A stretch of 64,000 nt of DNA, taken from positions 18,203 to 82,202 of the forward strand of contig NZ_GL892006.1 in assembly GCF_000213575.1 (NCBI RefSeq), given 5' to 3'. Source of the stretch: Dysgonomonas mossii DSM 22836 (GTDB lineage: Bacteria; Bacteroidota; Bacteroidia; Bacteroidales; Dysgonomonadaceae). Of the stretch, positions 35,024 to 44,649 are shown piece after piece. The position numbers and the translations under genes are program-made. Position 1 is the stretch's first letter. Every line of letters starts with the position of its first letter. A model generated the notes under the pieces. That model saw nothing but the letters and a program-made list of their open reading frames with translations. It was not told the DNA's origin and searched no databases.

Positions 35024-36172
35024 ATGGAAAATTTTTCATTAGCAAATCCCGTAAAGATCATATTCGGGGAAGGAATGATCAAAGAGATTACAAACGAAAT
35101 ACCTCAGGGCAGTAAAGTATTGATGACTTACGGAGGAGGCAGTATAAAGAAAAACGGAGTCTACGATCAGGCAGTAAAAGCTCTTAGCGGTTACGAGTGG
35201 CATGAGTTTGGTGGAATAGAACCAAACCCACACTATGAAACCTGCATGAAGGCTGTAGCTGTAATAAAAGAAAAGGGTATCGATTTTATATTATCCGTAG
35301 GCGGTGGATCGGTACTTGACGCTACAAAGTTCATTTCTGCCGCAGTCTATTTCGAAGAGGGTGATCCTTGGCAGATACTGTCTAAAGGCAGCAAAGTAAA
35401 GAAAGCTATGCCTTTTGGAGACATTATTACATTGCCTGCTACAGGATCAGAAATGAATAGCGGAGCTGTAATAACCCGTGCCGAAACTCAAGAAAAACTT
35501 GCATTTGGTTCTCCCCTCACCTACCCTAAGTTTTCTGTACTTGATCCGACTGTAACATATTCATTACCTGCCCGCCAAACAGGGAACGGTGTTGTAGATG
35601 CTTTTGTACATGTTATGGAGCAATACCTGACATATAACGAAGGTAATTCTTTGCTGCAAGACAATATGGCTGAAGCTATTGTAAAAACATTGGTAGAAGA
35701 AGGACCTAAAGCACTGAAAGAACCAAATAGCTATGATGTTCGTGCTAATCTGATGTGGGCCTCAACATGGGCACTGAATGGCTGGATTGCCTGCGGTGTA
35801 CCCGAAGACTGGGCTACTCACATGATCGGACATGAACTTACAGCTTTCTATGGACTTGATCATGCCCAAACCCTTGCTATTGTATTGCCGGGAGTAATGA
35901 CAGTACTAAAAGATCAGAAAGGAAAAAAGATCACACGTCTAGGAAAAGAGGTATTTGGCATCCAAGGAAACGATGCTATAGATAGAACGATTAAAGCAGT
36001 GGAAGACTTCTTCGAATCGGTGGGTGTAAAAACTCATCTGTCAGACTACGGATTGGGCGATGAGGCTATAGATAAAGTAGCGGAGCGATTAGGAAACCGT
36101 GGATGGAAACTCGGTGAATGTCACAACATTACTGCTGATGTAATCAAAGACATTTTGACTTTAAGAAAATAA
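35024..36172 (+). CDS. Iron-containing alcohol dehydrogenase, YqhD-like
   Basis: 382 residues. Nucleotide-binding motifs are VLMTYGGGSIKKNGV and LSVGGGSVLDATKFI. Metal ligands are placed as Asp in NGVVDAFVHVMEQYL, His in the same helix, and the two His of MIGHELTAFYGLDHAQT. The pattern resembles NADPH-dependent aldehyde reductase YqhD/butanol dehydrogenase, which clears toxic aldehydes or ends fermentation. The metal could be Fe or Zn. It is 75 bases after the TonB receptor gene and may be read together with it, ending at the hairpin at 36191. Confidence 0.92.
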   Translation: MENFSLANPVKIIFGEGMIKEITNEIPQGSKVLMTYGGGSIKKNGVYDQAVKALSGYEWHEFGGIEPNPHYETCMKAVAVIKEKGIDFILSVGGGSVLDATKFISAAVYFEEGDPWQILSKGSKVKKAMPFGDIITLPATGSEMNSGAVITRAETQEKLAFGSPLTYPKFSVLDPTVTYSLPARQTGNGVVDAFVHVMEQYLTYNEGNSLLQDNMAEAIVKTLVEEGPKALKEPNSYDVRANLMWASTWALNGWIACGVPEDWATHMIGHELTAFYGLDHAQTLAIVLPGVMTVLKDQKGKKITRLGKEVFGIQGNDAIDRTIKAVEDFFESVGVKTHLSDYGLGDEAIDKVAERLGNRGWKLGECHNITADVIKDILTLRK

Positions 36173-36190
36173 GCCGGAAATATAGAAAGT

Positions 36191-36216
36191 AAGCCGATAA
36201 TTATATCGGCTTATTT
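36191..36216 (+). terminator. Terminator of the alcohol dehydrogenase gene
   Basis: AAGCCGATA pairs with TATCGGCTT around ATTA, followed by ATTTTAT. It overlaps the stop end of the convergent gene. Confidence 0.8.
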
Positions 36217-37782
36217 TATAATCTGATCTTCGGAAACCTCGCTTAAATTATTTATTATTAATTCTTTTAGCTTTTCTTCCGGCAATATTACATTAAAGTT
36301 ACCCCAAAAATTTCTGTCATACTGATACTTAGTATCTGAGAATATGTTTTGAGTAGGTATTCTTTCCTTTCGGGCAAAGGCATTTACATCCGTTGTATCT
36401 ACCATACAGTTTACCATTTCGAACCACAGATATAATGGTGTGCTAAAAAGCTTTCGCTTTCTTTTCATCTTAAATTCCAGGTCCCCGCGAATATGGTTCA
36501 CATAATAAATACCATCGTTGGATAATTTATACGAGACATTGTACCGAGCCTGTTGTAATGTTAGCCGAATATCCTTATTTTTTTTTCGAACATAAAGATC
36601 TGTAGCCTGTTGCACAAACTTGGGATTGATCTCGAAATGAGCTTCTATCAATGCATAATTCTCTGCGTCAATAAACAATTGTCCTTTAAACAAAGGTTCA
36701 TCGATATATTCTTTCTGACAGAATGAAATAATATTCACCCTTCTGCCATCTACAACTGTAATATCTGTATGCCCATACTCATATTTATTTTGCTCTTCAG
36801 GCTTCAAAAAATCAGGTAAGTTCTTCACCAAATCCAATATCAGACAAGAATTAATACCGGATTTCATTTTTGTAAAGATTGTATCATTTTCCTGAATATT
36901 CTTAATACGGCGCATCTTTATAAGTTTTACCTGATCAAGATTTGCATTTACATCATAACCGGTCTTATAGATTTTAAGCACGGCCTCAGTAACATCTATA
37001 TTGTTTTTTTTATGGTCTATACCTTCTCTGTAGAAGGTTGTAAGATAAACAGGCGAGGTTGAGTAGTTATTCTTACGATTCTCGAGCATACGGTTAACCT
37101 CTTCTTGAGGCTCAACTGCTCTAATTACCACCTCTTGCAATGGTATTATTCTAGGCTCAAGGACAAAACGAATATGCTGTCCGGCCAATAGTCCCACTTC
37201 CACTTCCTGACTTTCGTAACCTACATGTGTAAACTTTACCTTCGAATGACGAAGAGAATCAGGCAATATTAATTTGAATTCTCCATCCTGATTAGAAATC
37301 GTTCCTATTGTTGAGTTGCTGATTCCTACTGCGCTATAAGCTAATGGTTCTTCCGTAATCTGGTCGTATATTGCACCACTAAATGTAAAGAACTTTTTCT
37401 CTACACTATCTACCTTTTCTATGGAGATTACGGCATGTGTCTTTATCCGATCTGTAACTTGTAATAAAATATGATTTCCTACAACAGAAATCTTTAGTTG
37501 ATTATTCCCGGTGATCGCATATATGGCTTCCCGCAATGTATATTCGCCTTTTGCAATCTTAACCTTCTTATCATTGTCTATTATCTGGCTATCATAGATA
37601 AATAAATAACCCGACTTGTCGGATACTTGCCTCAGCAGTTTATATACACTCTCTTTACTTTTTGGTAATTGTATCTTCCGATTTAGCACTGCGCCATCAT
37701 CTGCCTGTAAAATCACTGCTACCATCATTAGCAATAACGATACAAGAATACGATGAAAGGTATTTTCAGCCGTATATTTCAT
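36211..37782 (-). CDS. STN-domain and carboxypeptidase-like regulatory domain protein, paralogue B
   Basis: 523 residues. A signal peptide (about 10-27) is followed by an STN-like secretin/TonB N-terminal domain (about 35-108; SKESVYKLLRQVSDKSGYLF), a carboxypeptidase-D-like beta domain (about 132-215; SNSTIGTISNQDGEFKLILP, FTHVGYESQEVEV), then about 300 residues without a TonB plug or barrel signature but with FYREGIDHKKNNIDVTEAVL, conserved in the paralogue at 39247. STN domains normally contact FecR anti-sigma factors. Here FecR is encoded immediately upstream (13 bases). It is the last gene of the operon and probably lies in the periplasm or outer membrane. Confidence 0.75.
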   Translation of the reverse strand: MKYTAENTFHRILVSLLLMMVAVILQADDGAVLNRKIQLPKSKESVYKLLRQVSDKSGYLFIYDSQIIDNDKKVKIAKGEYTLREAIYAITGNNQLKISVVGNHILLQVTDRIKTHAVISIEKVDSVEKKFFTFSGAIYDQITEEPLAYSAVGISNSTIGTISNQDGEFKLILPDSLRHSKVKFTHVGYESQEVEVGLLAGQHIRFVLEPRIIPLQEVVIRAVEPQEEVNRMLENRKNNYSTSPVYLTTFYREGIDHKKNNIDVTEAVLKIYKTGYDVNANLDQVKLIKMRRIKNIQENDTIFTKMKSGINSCLILDLVKNLPDFLKPEEQNKYEYGHTDITVVDGRRVNIISFCQKEYIDEPLFKGQLFIDAENYALIEAHFEINPKFVQQATDLYVRKKNKDIRLTLQQARYNVSYKLSNDGIYYVNHIRGDLEFKMKRKRKLFSTPLYLWFEMVNCMVDTTDVNAFARKERIPTQNIFSDTKYQYDRNFWGNFNVILPEEKLKELIINNLSEVSEDQIIK

Positions 37783-37795
37783 GGCGGTTAATATA

Positions 37796-38647
37796 TTATT
37801 TCTGTGATATAGATATCACATTATCTTGCTGTTTAAACTGCAAATTAAGAGCCATACAGATGAGTTGGGCCATTGTGGATGGAGTATCACCCGAAAAGGT
37901 AACTGTCAGTATACGATCTTGCAGTTCGGGTGACACTGTTAGCTGCTCTGCATCGGAGTTCATATTTATAACCCTCACAATATCCGACAATCGCTGATCT
38001 TTAAAATGAACCCTTTTGAGGTACGATTCAAACTGTGAAACATCTGTGGTTTTAACCTTATGTAGATTATCAGATTCCAAAAGAGCTGTTTCTCCAGCCC
38101 TTACATTTACTTTCTGCCCGTTCAATTTTGAAGTGACTCTTACTTCTCCACGCCGTACTGATAACGAAAATGAATTTTTATTTTCACTCTTCACATTAAA
38201 TGAAGTGCCCAATACCTCAATAATCGTTTGCTGAGTTTCAATGACAAATGGCTTACTTGGATTTCGACTGATATCAAAAAATGCATTTCCCTCCAAAACA
38301 ACCTCTCGTTTATCATCCGAAAAACGATTCGGATACTGCAAAGATGCTTGATCTGAGAGATATACTACCGATCCATCTTCTAAAGTAGAGATCAGAGTTG
38401 GAGCATCCTTTTCGTTATTTATTGTCAACATTTCATTGTGACTAGTCTTTTGTCCCCATATAACGAATACAGAAATGGCACAAATACATAAAATTGCAGC
38501 CACAGCCCCCCATCTTACCAAAGATGTACGTATGCTTGCTTTTTTCACTACTTTATTCTCCGGCAGCAATCCGTCACGATCGAGCCGCATATAAAGGCGA
38601 TCCCAAGCCTGATCTGTAATCTTATTATTTGTTTCTTTCAAATTCAT
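37796..38647 (-). CDS. FecR family anti-sigma factor
   Basis: 283 residues. A cytoplasmic N-terminal part (1-45) that would bind the sigma factor is followed by one transmembrane helix (about 46-65), a periplasmic FecR domain (about 85-185; LISTLEDGSVVYLSDQASLQ, VEVLGTSFNVKSE-type pattern) and a C-terminal DUF4974-like domain (about 205-280). It holds the partner ECF sigma factor inactive until a periplasmic signal arrives. Its start overlaps the sigma stop by four bases (ATGA), showing translational coupling. Confidence 0.92.
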   Translation of the reverse strand: MNLKETNNKITDQAWDRLYMRLDRDGLLPENKVVKKASIRTSLVRWGAVAAILCICAISVFVIWGQKTSHNEMLTINNEKDAPTLISTLEDGSVVYLSDQASLQYPNRFSDDKREVVLEGNAFFDISRNPSKPFVIETQQTIIEVLGTSFNVKSENKNSFSLSVRRGEVRVTSKLNGQKVNVRAGETALLESDNLHKVKTTDVSQFESYLKRVHFKDQRLSDIVRVINMNSDAEQLTVSPELQDRILTVTFSGDTPSTMAQLICMALNLQFKQQDNVISISQK

Positions 38648-39195
38648 GATGCGTGTGTATATTTTTCTATTTCCTGTCTTAATATCTGATATGCTTTTGT
38701 CATTTCTGCCTCTACCGTTTTTATTGACACAGAAAGCAATTGTGCAATTTCTTTATATTTACGACCTTCCATCCGGTGCATTCTAAAAATGCGTAGTCGT
38801 CGCTCCGGTAACTGTTCCAGCGTACGATTTATAATATTCTGCAGTTCTTTATATTCAATCTGTTCTTGCGCTGTCGTTTCCGATGCTTCAAGCTTCCTGC
38901 TTAATACATTTTCGCGGTGACGTTCTTTTACGTACTGATGTTCGAAATATTGAAGCGACTGGTTACGTACTGCTCCATATAAATAACTCTTCATCGAACG
39001 GACAATATTCAAAGATTCTCGGTCGCGCCACAATACATAAAATAATTCCTGAACAATCTCTTCGGCTGCATCTTTACGACCAATTATGCCAAACGAGTAC
39101 ATGTATAAAGGCAGATAGTACTGGCGAAAAACCTGTTCGAAGGTTTCTATATCACCACACTTTATCTTCTTGAATATAAGCACATCGTTCAGCAT
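38644..39195 (-). CDS. ECF-type RNA polymerase sigma factor
   Basis: 183 residues from the ATG at 39195. The longer frame would need a TTG at 39222. Region 2 is visible in FRQYYLPLYMYSFGIIG and AAEEIVQELFYVLWRDRES, region 4 in LEQLPERRLRIFRMHRMEGR, KEIAQLLSVSIKTVEAEMTK. It belongs to the Bacteroidetes FecI-like ECF group. It should direct transcription of this operon or of remote target genes when released by the FecR protein encoded next. A 51-base gap separates it from the upstream paralogue gene. Confidence 0.93.
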   Translation of the reverse strand: MLNDVLIFKKIKCGDIETFEQVFRQYYLPLYMYSFGIIGRKDAAEEIVQELFYVLWRDRESLNIVRSMKSYLYGAVRNQSLQYFEHQYVKERHRENVLSRKLEASETTAQEQIEYKELQNIINRTLEQLPERRLRIFRMHRMEGRKYKEIAQLLSVSIKTVEAEMTKAYQILRQEIEKYTHAS

Positions 39196-39246
39196 AATAA
39201 GTACAATCACAAGTAAGACCAAATATAATAAATCATAACGAATTTA

Positions 39247-40509
39247 TCAGTTACTTTGTTGTTTCTTTAATTTATTTACTGCCGATTCAAGCGACTCTGT
39301 AGGTTCTATAATGTTATAGCCCTCCCAGAAGTTGGCATCATAGAAGTTACTCACTTTGTCTGATAACGAATATCTGTCGCTAAATGCTTCTCTAGCCGGA
39401 ATTTTAGCTATATTATTTTCTTGTCTGTCGGTAACAACCATCTCTGATATAATTGTATAGTTGGTAGAGAACAGCCTACGCTTATAGTCACATTTGAAAC
39501 GGACTTCGTTGCGAACATAATTCAGATAGCTTTTCCCATTCTGCTGCTTATAAGTAACCAAATAGGCTACCTCTTCAGGTTTGAAATGCAATCTGAATGG
39601 TTTTTTACGAAGAATGGCCTGTGTAACCTTATTACGGTCGTCCATACTCAAGTTAAACTCTGCCCGTGAAAAAGCTAATGTTTCCTGATCAATGTACAAG
39701 TTACCATAAAACAGGGCGTAAGGCATAATAACCTGAGGCTCGAAACTTATCACATAATGAAGACGTTCGTTTATCATTACACTATTTTCCATCTTGTACT
39801 TATAGTAATGAAGAGACGCTTTATCTAACATTATATCTCTATTCTTTACAATATCCAAGTAAGTAGACAAGTTGGGACCTCCTATAAATTTAACAAGCAA
39901 AGTATCGCCGGGTTTTGGACTGAGTAGTTTCCTTCCTTTTAATACTTGTACTCTGTCTCCTGCATCCGATTCAGTATATGGGGTCTTGTAGATATCTATA
40001 ACAGCCTCGGAGATGTTTATATAGCTTCGTCTTTTCTGTATAGTTTCACGATAGAACCCGGTTAAAAGGTTTGTCATCAAACTATTGTTATCGCCTATCT
40101 TATCTATGGCTTTTTCTACCAACTGCAACGGATCAGTAGATTCCACAACGACTTCTTTCAATCTGTTCTCATTACGTGTAAGGAAGATCGTAATATTACT
40201 CATATCCTGATCCGACAAAGGTACTCGCTGGTTGAAGTAACCTATGTGGGAAACTTCTATTGTTTTAAGATTCAGGGAATCTCTGACCTTGATGGTAAAT
40301 CCTCCATCAGCATTCGATATCGTACCGATGCCGGTTCCGGGAACAGATATACTCACATATTCAAGAGTCTTCTTTGACTTTATATCCTTCACTACTCCGG
40401 TTATTGTAATATACCCTGGATCTTTGGCCGAATAAGTTGGAAGTGCTACACTCCAAATTATAAGGACTGTAAATACAGTTTGTATGAATTTTAAACATTT
40501 AGTTCTCAT
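39247..40509 (-). CDS. Carboxypeptidase-like regulatory domain protein, paralogue A (no STN domain)
   Basis: 420 residues. A signal peptide (about 9-28) is followed directly by the carboxypeptidase-D-like domain (about 34-118; TGIGTISNADGGFTIKVRD, VSHIGYFNQRVPL) and a domain shared with the product of 36211-37782: FYRETIQKRRSYINISEAVI, IDIYKTPY, LFYGNLYIDQETLAFSRAEF and the ending YDANFWEGYNII. It lacks the STN domain of its paralogue. It is the first gene of a four-gene run with sigma factor and FecR and is a candidate target, sensor or modulator of the relay. Function unknown. Confidence 0.7.
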   Translation of the reverse strand: MRTKCLKFIQTVFTVLIIWSVALPTYSAKDPGYITITGVVKDIKSKKTLEYVSISVPGTGIGTISNADGGFTIKVRDSLNLKTIEVSHIGYFNQRVPLSDQDMSNITIFLTRNENRLKEVVVESTDPLQLVEKAIDKIGDNNSLMTNLLTGFYRETIQKRRSYINISEAVIDIYKTPYTESDAGDRVQVLKGRKLLSPKPGDTLLVKFIGGPNLSTYLDIVKNRDIMLDKASLHYYKYKMENSVMINERLHYVISFEPQVIMPYALFYGNLYIDQETLAFSRAEFNLSMDDRNKVTQAILRKKPFRLHFKPEEVAYLVTYKQQNGKSYLNYVRNEVRFKCDYKRRLFSTNYTIISEMVVTDRQENNIAKIPAREAFSDRYSLSDKVSNFYDANFWEGYNIIEPTESLESAVNKLKKQQSN

Positions 40510-40699
40510 GGCTATATTGTTTTTAATGATGATTAATAAAACCGGTTGTACTATTATGATCGTTCAAAAAATGAAAACCCTATCTTTTATCAGATATTTA
40601 ACATTTAATGAATGAAAGTTTAGTCCTAAAGAGATCTGAATATCAATAAAACGACACAAAACAAACAGCAAACAACTAACAATCTGCTATTTACACAAC

Positions 40700-40731
40700 A
40701 AAAGCTTGTGATAATAAAATCACAAGCCTTT
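40700..40731 (-). terminator. Terminator of the S46 peptidase gene
   Basis: GCTTGTGAT pairs with ATCACAAGC around TAATAAAATC-type loop sequence. On the minus strand TTTTGTTG follows. Confidence 0.7.
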
Positions 40732-40754
40732 GTTTTCCTTATATTCTTATATTT

Positions 40755-42884
40755 TTATTTTGACACTTTCAGCTCGTTGATAAGACGAGGACAGTTCATT
40801 ACCTTATCTATTATATAAAGTACATAACGTATGTCTACACTGATTGTACGTTGCAACTCTGGTTCGAACAAGATGTCACCACTCAGCGATTCCCAGTTAC
40901 CATCAAAAGCAAGTCCGATTAGTTCTGCGTTTCCATTAAATACAGGGCTACCTGAGTTCCCTCCTGTGATATCGTTGTTCGACAAGAAGTTAACATACAT
41001 TTTTCCATCCGCTTTGTTTGCATATTGTCCAAAGTCCTTACTTGCCAAATCGTCCAATATATATTGTTGCACACCGAATTCAGGATCGTTAGGGACTTGT
41101 TTATTCAATACACCTTGAGATGTTGAATAATAGTCGTAAGTAACCGCATCGGCAGGCTTGTATCCTCCCACAGAGCCATAGCTCAAACGTTGAGTGAAGT
41201 TAGCATCTGAATAAAATGCTTTATTCGGCTCCATCTCCATTAATCCCGCCATAAACAGACGACTGCCTTTATCTATCTGAGGATAATAAGGTGCAGAAGA
41301 CTGACGTAACATGTTTAAGCATGGTTCTAAAGATTGAGCGAATGCAATTGCAGGGTCATTATTGATTGCCTCCTGATCTTCACTGCTTATTAGAGCTGTA
41401 GCAGCTTCCAAATTGGTAAATTTAGTATTGTTATAAAACCACTCTGCAAATTTATCATAGTCTCCACCAAATTCATCTGCAATCTTTGTATATACCGAAG
41501 GCAAGTATTCAGCAGGAACTCTTTCCGCATATATCTTTAGTAATGCAGGCATTACTTTACGATCGAGAGCCGGCTCATAATCTTTATAAAGCGGAGCTAA
41601 ACGTTTAGTGAATTCTTCACCTTTATTTTTGTCAGGATCCATTCTATTTACAAGGAGTGCCGTATTTGCATAGCGGATAATTTCAATCCCATTAAAGAAT
41701 GTTTCGTACAGATATGTCTGAATTTTAGATGTTTCCATTGTTTCAGTATACCCTTCTTTCACTAGCGTAAGAGCATCCCCGTATTTTGCTTGCAATGCCG
41801 GTTTTGAAGCAGCCCATTGTGCAAATTTTGCCTCAAGCTGTTCTTTATCTTTTATAACGTCAAGTTTAGCAATAGCTTCGTTCATCCCCATAGCATTCTT
41901 CCAGTAGTTGGAGCTTCCTGCATATTTAGAAGCATATTTGATACGAATAGCATCGCTTGCGTTCATATCTTTTCTCCAGATATCCTGTTTTGCTCCACGC
42001 ACTTCAATACGAGGTTTGTGTTCCGATTCTACCATTTGGCTGATACCCCACGATGTCATATAGCGTTCGGTACTTCCCGGATATCCAATCGTCATGGCAT
42101 AGTCGTTCTCTTTGTAACCCTTTAGAGAAACAGGAACTGAATATTTAGGTTTGTAAGGCACATTATCTGCACTATATTCTGCTGCACCATTGTCTTTGTT
42201 AGCATACACACGGAATACAGAGAAGTCGCCCGTATGGCGAGGCCACATCCAGTTGTCTGTTTCACCACCAAATTTCCCTACAGAAGATGGCGGAGTGAAT
42301 ACAAGCCTTACGTCTCTGAATACTTCGTATACAACAACATAGTATTTGTTGTGTGTATAGAAAGGAATTACTTGCGCTCTAAGAAACTTATTGTCTTTAT
42401 ACTTTTCAAGATATACTTGCGACAAAGAATCTATTTTCTCTTCACGTACATTCTCGCTATCTGTAGGTAATAATGTAGACGTTACAAAATCTGTAATGTC
42501 TTCGGTCTTCTGTAGAAAAGCAACAGTCAAACCTTCTGCTGGTAATTCTTCTTGAAATGACTGGCTTACAAAACCGTCTTTCAGATAATCATGGTCTACA
42601 GAACTTAGCTTTTGTATTGCATCGTATCCGCAGTGATGATTGGTGAATATCAGCCCTTGACGAGATACCGATACTCCGGTACAGCCTCTACCGAAAATAA
42701 CTACAGCATCTTTCAGCGAAGGGTTAGTCTCGCTGTATATGCTATCAATAGGGAACTTAAATCCCAGCTCTTTCATGCGGGCAGCACTCTGCCTGTTGAG
42801 TTCTTTTAATAGCCACATTCCTTCGTCAGCCTTTACTCCGGCAACAGTAAGGAAAATTGCTAATATTAAAAATAGTTTTCTCAT
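40755..42884 (-). CDS. S46 family dipeptidyl-peptidase (DPP7-like)
   Basis: 709 residues with a signal peptide (about 1-19). The chymotrypsin-type triad is visible: His84 in FTNHHCGYDAI, Asp in RHTGDFSVFRVYA (about 220-226), Ser644 in TGGNSGSPVF. The residue 18 after the Ser is Gly662 (AFDGNW). In S46 enzymes Gly there marks DPP7 (hydrophobic P1) and Arg marks DPP11 (acidic P1). It removes dipeptides from peptides in the periplasm, feeding amino-acid fermentation. It has its own TACTTTTG -7 box with a leader of about 100 bases. Confidence 0.95.
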   Translation of the reverse strand: MRKLFLILAIFLTVAGVKADEGMWLLKELNRQSAARMKELGFKFPIDSIYSETNPSLKDAVVIFGRGCTGVSVSRQGLIFTNHHCGYDAIQKLSSVDHDYLKDGFVSQSFQEELPAEGLTVAFLQKTEDITDFVTSTLLPTDSENVREEKIDSLSQVYLEKYKDNKFLRAQVIPFYTHNKYYVVVYEVFRDVRLVFTPPSSVGKFGGETDNWMWPRHTGDFSVFRVYANKDNGAAEYSADNVPYKPKYSVPVSLKGYKENDYAMTIGYPGSTERYMTSWGISQMVESEHKPRIEVRGAKQDIWRKDMNASDAIRIKYASKYAGSSNYWKNAMGMNEAIAKLDVIKDKEQLEAKFAQWAASKPALQAKYGDALTLVKEGYTETMETSKIQTYLYETFFNGIEIIRYANTALLVNRMDPDKNKGEEFTKRLAPLYKDYEPALDRKVMPALLKIYAERVPAEYLPSVYTKIADEFGGDYDKFAEWFYNNTKFTNLEAATALISSEDQEAINNDPAIAFAQSLEPCLNMLRQSSAPYYPQIDKGSRLFMAGLMEMEPNKAFYSDANFTQRLSYGSVGGYKPADAVTYDYYSTSQGVLNKQVPNDPEFGVQQYILDDLASKDFGQYANKADGKMYVNFLSNNDITGGNSGSPVFNGNAELIGLAFDGNWESLSGDILFEPELQRTISVDIRYVLYIIDKVMNCPRLINELKVSK

Positions 42885-42989
42885 CGTTTTTAGTTATTAT
42901 TAATTAATGATATATTTTATAATTAAATAGCCTTTAACCCACATTTACATAATCAACTATCTAAATGAAAGATACATCAAAAAAAGTAA

Positions 42990-42997
42990 CAAAAGTA
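42990..42997 (-). promoter_or_regulatory. -7 box of the S46 peptidase gene
   Basis: The minus strand reads TACTTTTG, 106 bases upstream of the ATG, implying a leader of about 100 bases. Confidence 0.45.
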
Positions 42998-43110
42998 ACA
43001 GTTTTTATCTACTTTTTTTAGTGTAACCTTTTATTCCTTATATAGCACACATCCCGCTTATATACAGATAATTATATTTAATTTTCACAACACGATGAAA
43101 TAAGAAAGTG

Positions 43111-44628
43111 TCACTTATTTTTTTTATTGTTGTTGATATATTTACCAATGATAGGAATCTCTTTTAATGGTAAATCTTTCTTTATTATAACCGCTGTAAA
43201 TATAACAAGGAATACGGTACGATATGCCAGTCGTAAGATTTCGTTATCTATCTGTGGATACATGGCAGCAATGTAAAATACGACAGCCAAAGCAAAGTAT
43301 AAGAAAATGCGCTTCAGGTCATATTTTATCGGATAATATTTTTGTCCTATAAAATAAGATATACTCATTATAATCAGGTTACAAATCAGCGTAGCCCATG
43401 CACTGGCAATATAACCATAAATAGGAACAAAGATTATATTGATCGCAACCTGAAGGATACACCCGAATACAGAAAAATAGGCTCCGTATTTTGTTTTATC
43501 GGTTAGCTTATACCATACCGAAAGATTGAAGTACATCCCAAAAAATATTTCACCCATCATCGCAATAGGAACAATGACAGTTCCTACTGTATAGTTTTTG
43601 CTGACTATATATTTCAATATATCAAGATAGAACATAACAGCCAGAAAAACGAGCAATGCAAATATTACAAAATACTTCATTGCATCGGCGTAAGGTTTTG
43701 TACTGCTGTTTTCTTTATCTTTACTAAAGAAGAACGGTTCGTAAGCATACCTGAATGCCTGAGTAAACATCGTTATAATAACCGTTATCTTAAGGCAAGC
43801 ATTGTATATACCTAATTGGCTGAAAGCTTCATCGGGATTATCAAATAAAAAAGGATAAGTCAATTGCGCTACAGTCTGATTTATAACTCCTGCCAGCCCC
43901 AATATTAAAAGAGGGAATGAGTATATCAGCATACGTCTGATCAGAGCATTATCAAACTGGAGCTTCACATTCTTCATTGTTGTCGGTATCAATAGTATCA
44001 ATACCACCAAGCTAGAAAGCAAGTTTGCTAAAAAGATGTATCCAATACCGATCTCGGGATGAAAGAATTTATTAATAGCCAGGTCCGGATAATTTTTGTA
44101 TAGCCAAGGACATAGAACCAAAAACAAAAGATTGAAAAATATATTAAACCCTATAAACGTAAGCTTCAATGTAGCAAACCGAATCGGTCTTTTCTGATAA
44201 CGCAAATAGGCAAAAGGAATTGTCATAAAAGCATCCAGTGCCACTCCAATAGCCATCATCCAGATATGTTCCTTGTGTTCGGTATATTCCATCCATGACG
44301 AAATAGGATTGATGAAGGAAAAGCAAAATAGAATAAACAGCAGAGATGTTGTAGCTAATGAGATTAAAGATGTAGCATATACTTTATCCGGATTCTCTTC
44401 TTTCTTGTTCATAAAGCGGAAAAATCCGGTTTCCATGCCGTAAGTCAGCAAAACCATGAACAACGCAGTGTAGCCGTATATATAGCTTACCTTACCATAC
44501 TCGATAGTATCAGTAAAAATATAAGTGTGTAAAGGAACAAGCAACCAATTAAATATGCGGCCAACAATACTACTCAATCCATAGATTGCAGTATCTTTTG
44601 CTAAGCTCTTCATTCCACTCCCTGCCAT
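43111..44628 (-). CDS. Polysaccharide flippase (MATE/Wzx type)
   Basis: 505 residues, about fourteen hydrophobic segments. The N-terminus MKSLAKDTAIYGLSSIVGRI (from Met6) is typical of the polysaccharide-transport protein family. The start could be ATG 44628 or ATG 44613; the TACTTTTG box at 44650-44657 fits either. It probably flips a lipid-linked sugar across the inner membrane for capsule, O-antigen or glycan assembly. No glycosyltransferase genes are adjacent, so its substrate is open. The tail is short and lysine-rich. Confidence 0.88.
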   Translation of the reverse strand: MAGSGMKSLAKDTAIYGLSSIVGRIFNWLLVPLHTYIFTDTIEYGKVSYIYGYTALFMVLLTYGMETGFFRFMNKKEENPDKVYATSLISLATTSLLFILFCFSFINPISSWMEYTEHKEHIWMMAIGVALDAFMTIPFAYLRYQKRPIRFATLKLTFIGFNIFFNLLFLVLCPWLYKNYPDLAINKFFHPEIGIGYIFLANLLSSLVVLILLIPTTMKNVKLQFDNALIRRMLIYSFPLLILGLAGVINQTVAQLTYPFLFDNPDEAFSQLGIYNACLKITVIITMFTQAFRYAYEPFFFSKDKENSSTKPYADAMKYFVIFALLVFLAVMFYLDILKYIVSKNYTVGTVIVPIAMMGEIFFGMYFNLSVWYKLTDKTKYGAYFSVFGCILQVAINIIFVPIYGYIASAWATLICNLIIMSISYFIGQKYYPIKYDLKRIFLYFALAVVFYIAAMYPQIDNEILRLAYRTVFLVIFTAVIIKKDLPLKEIPIIGKYINNNKKNK

Positions 44629-44649
44629 ATAGATATATTTAGTTGGCTA

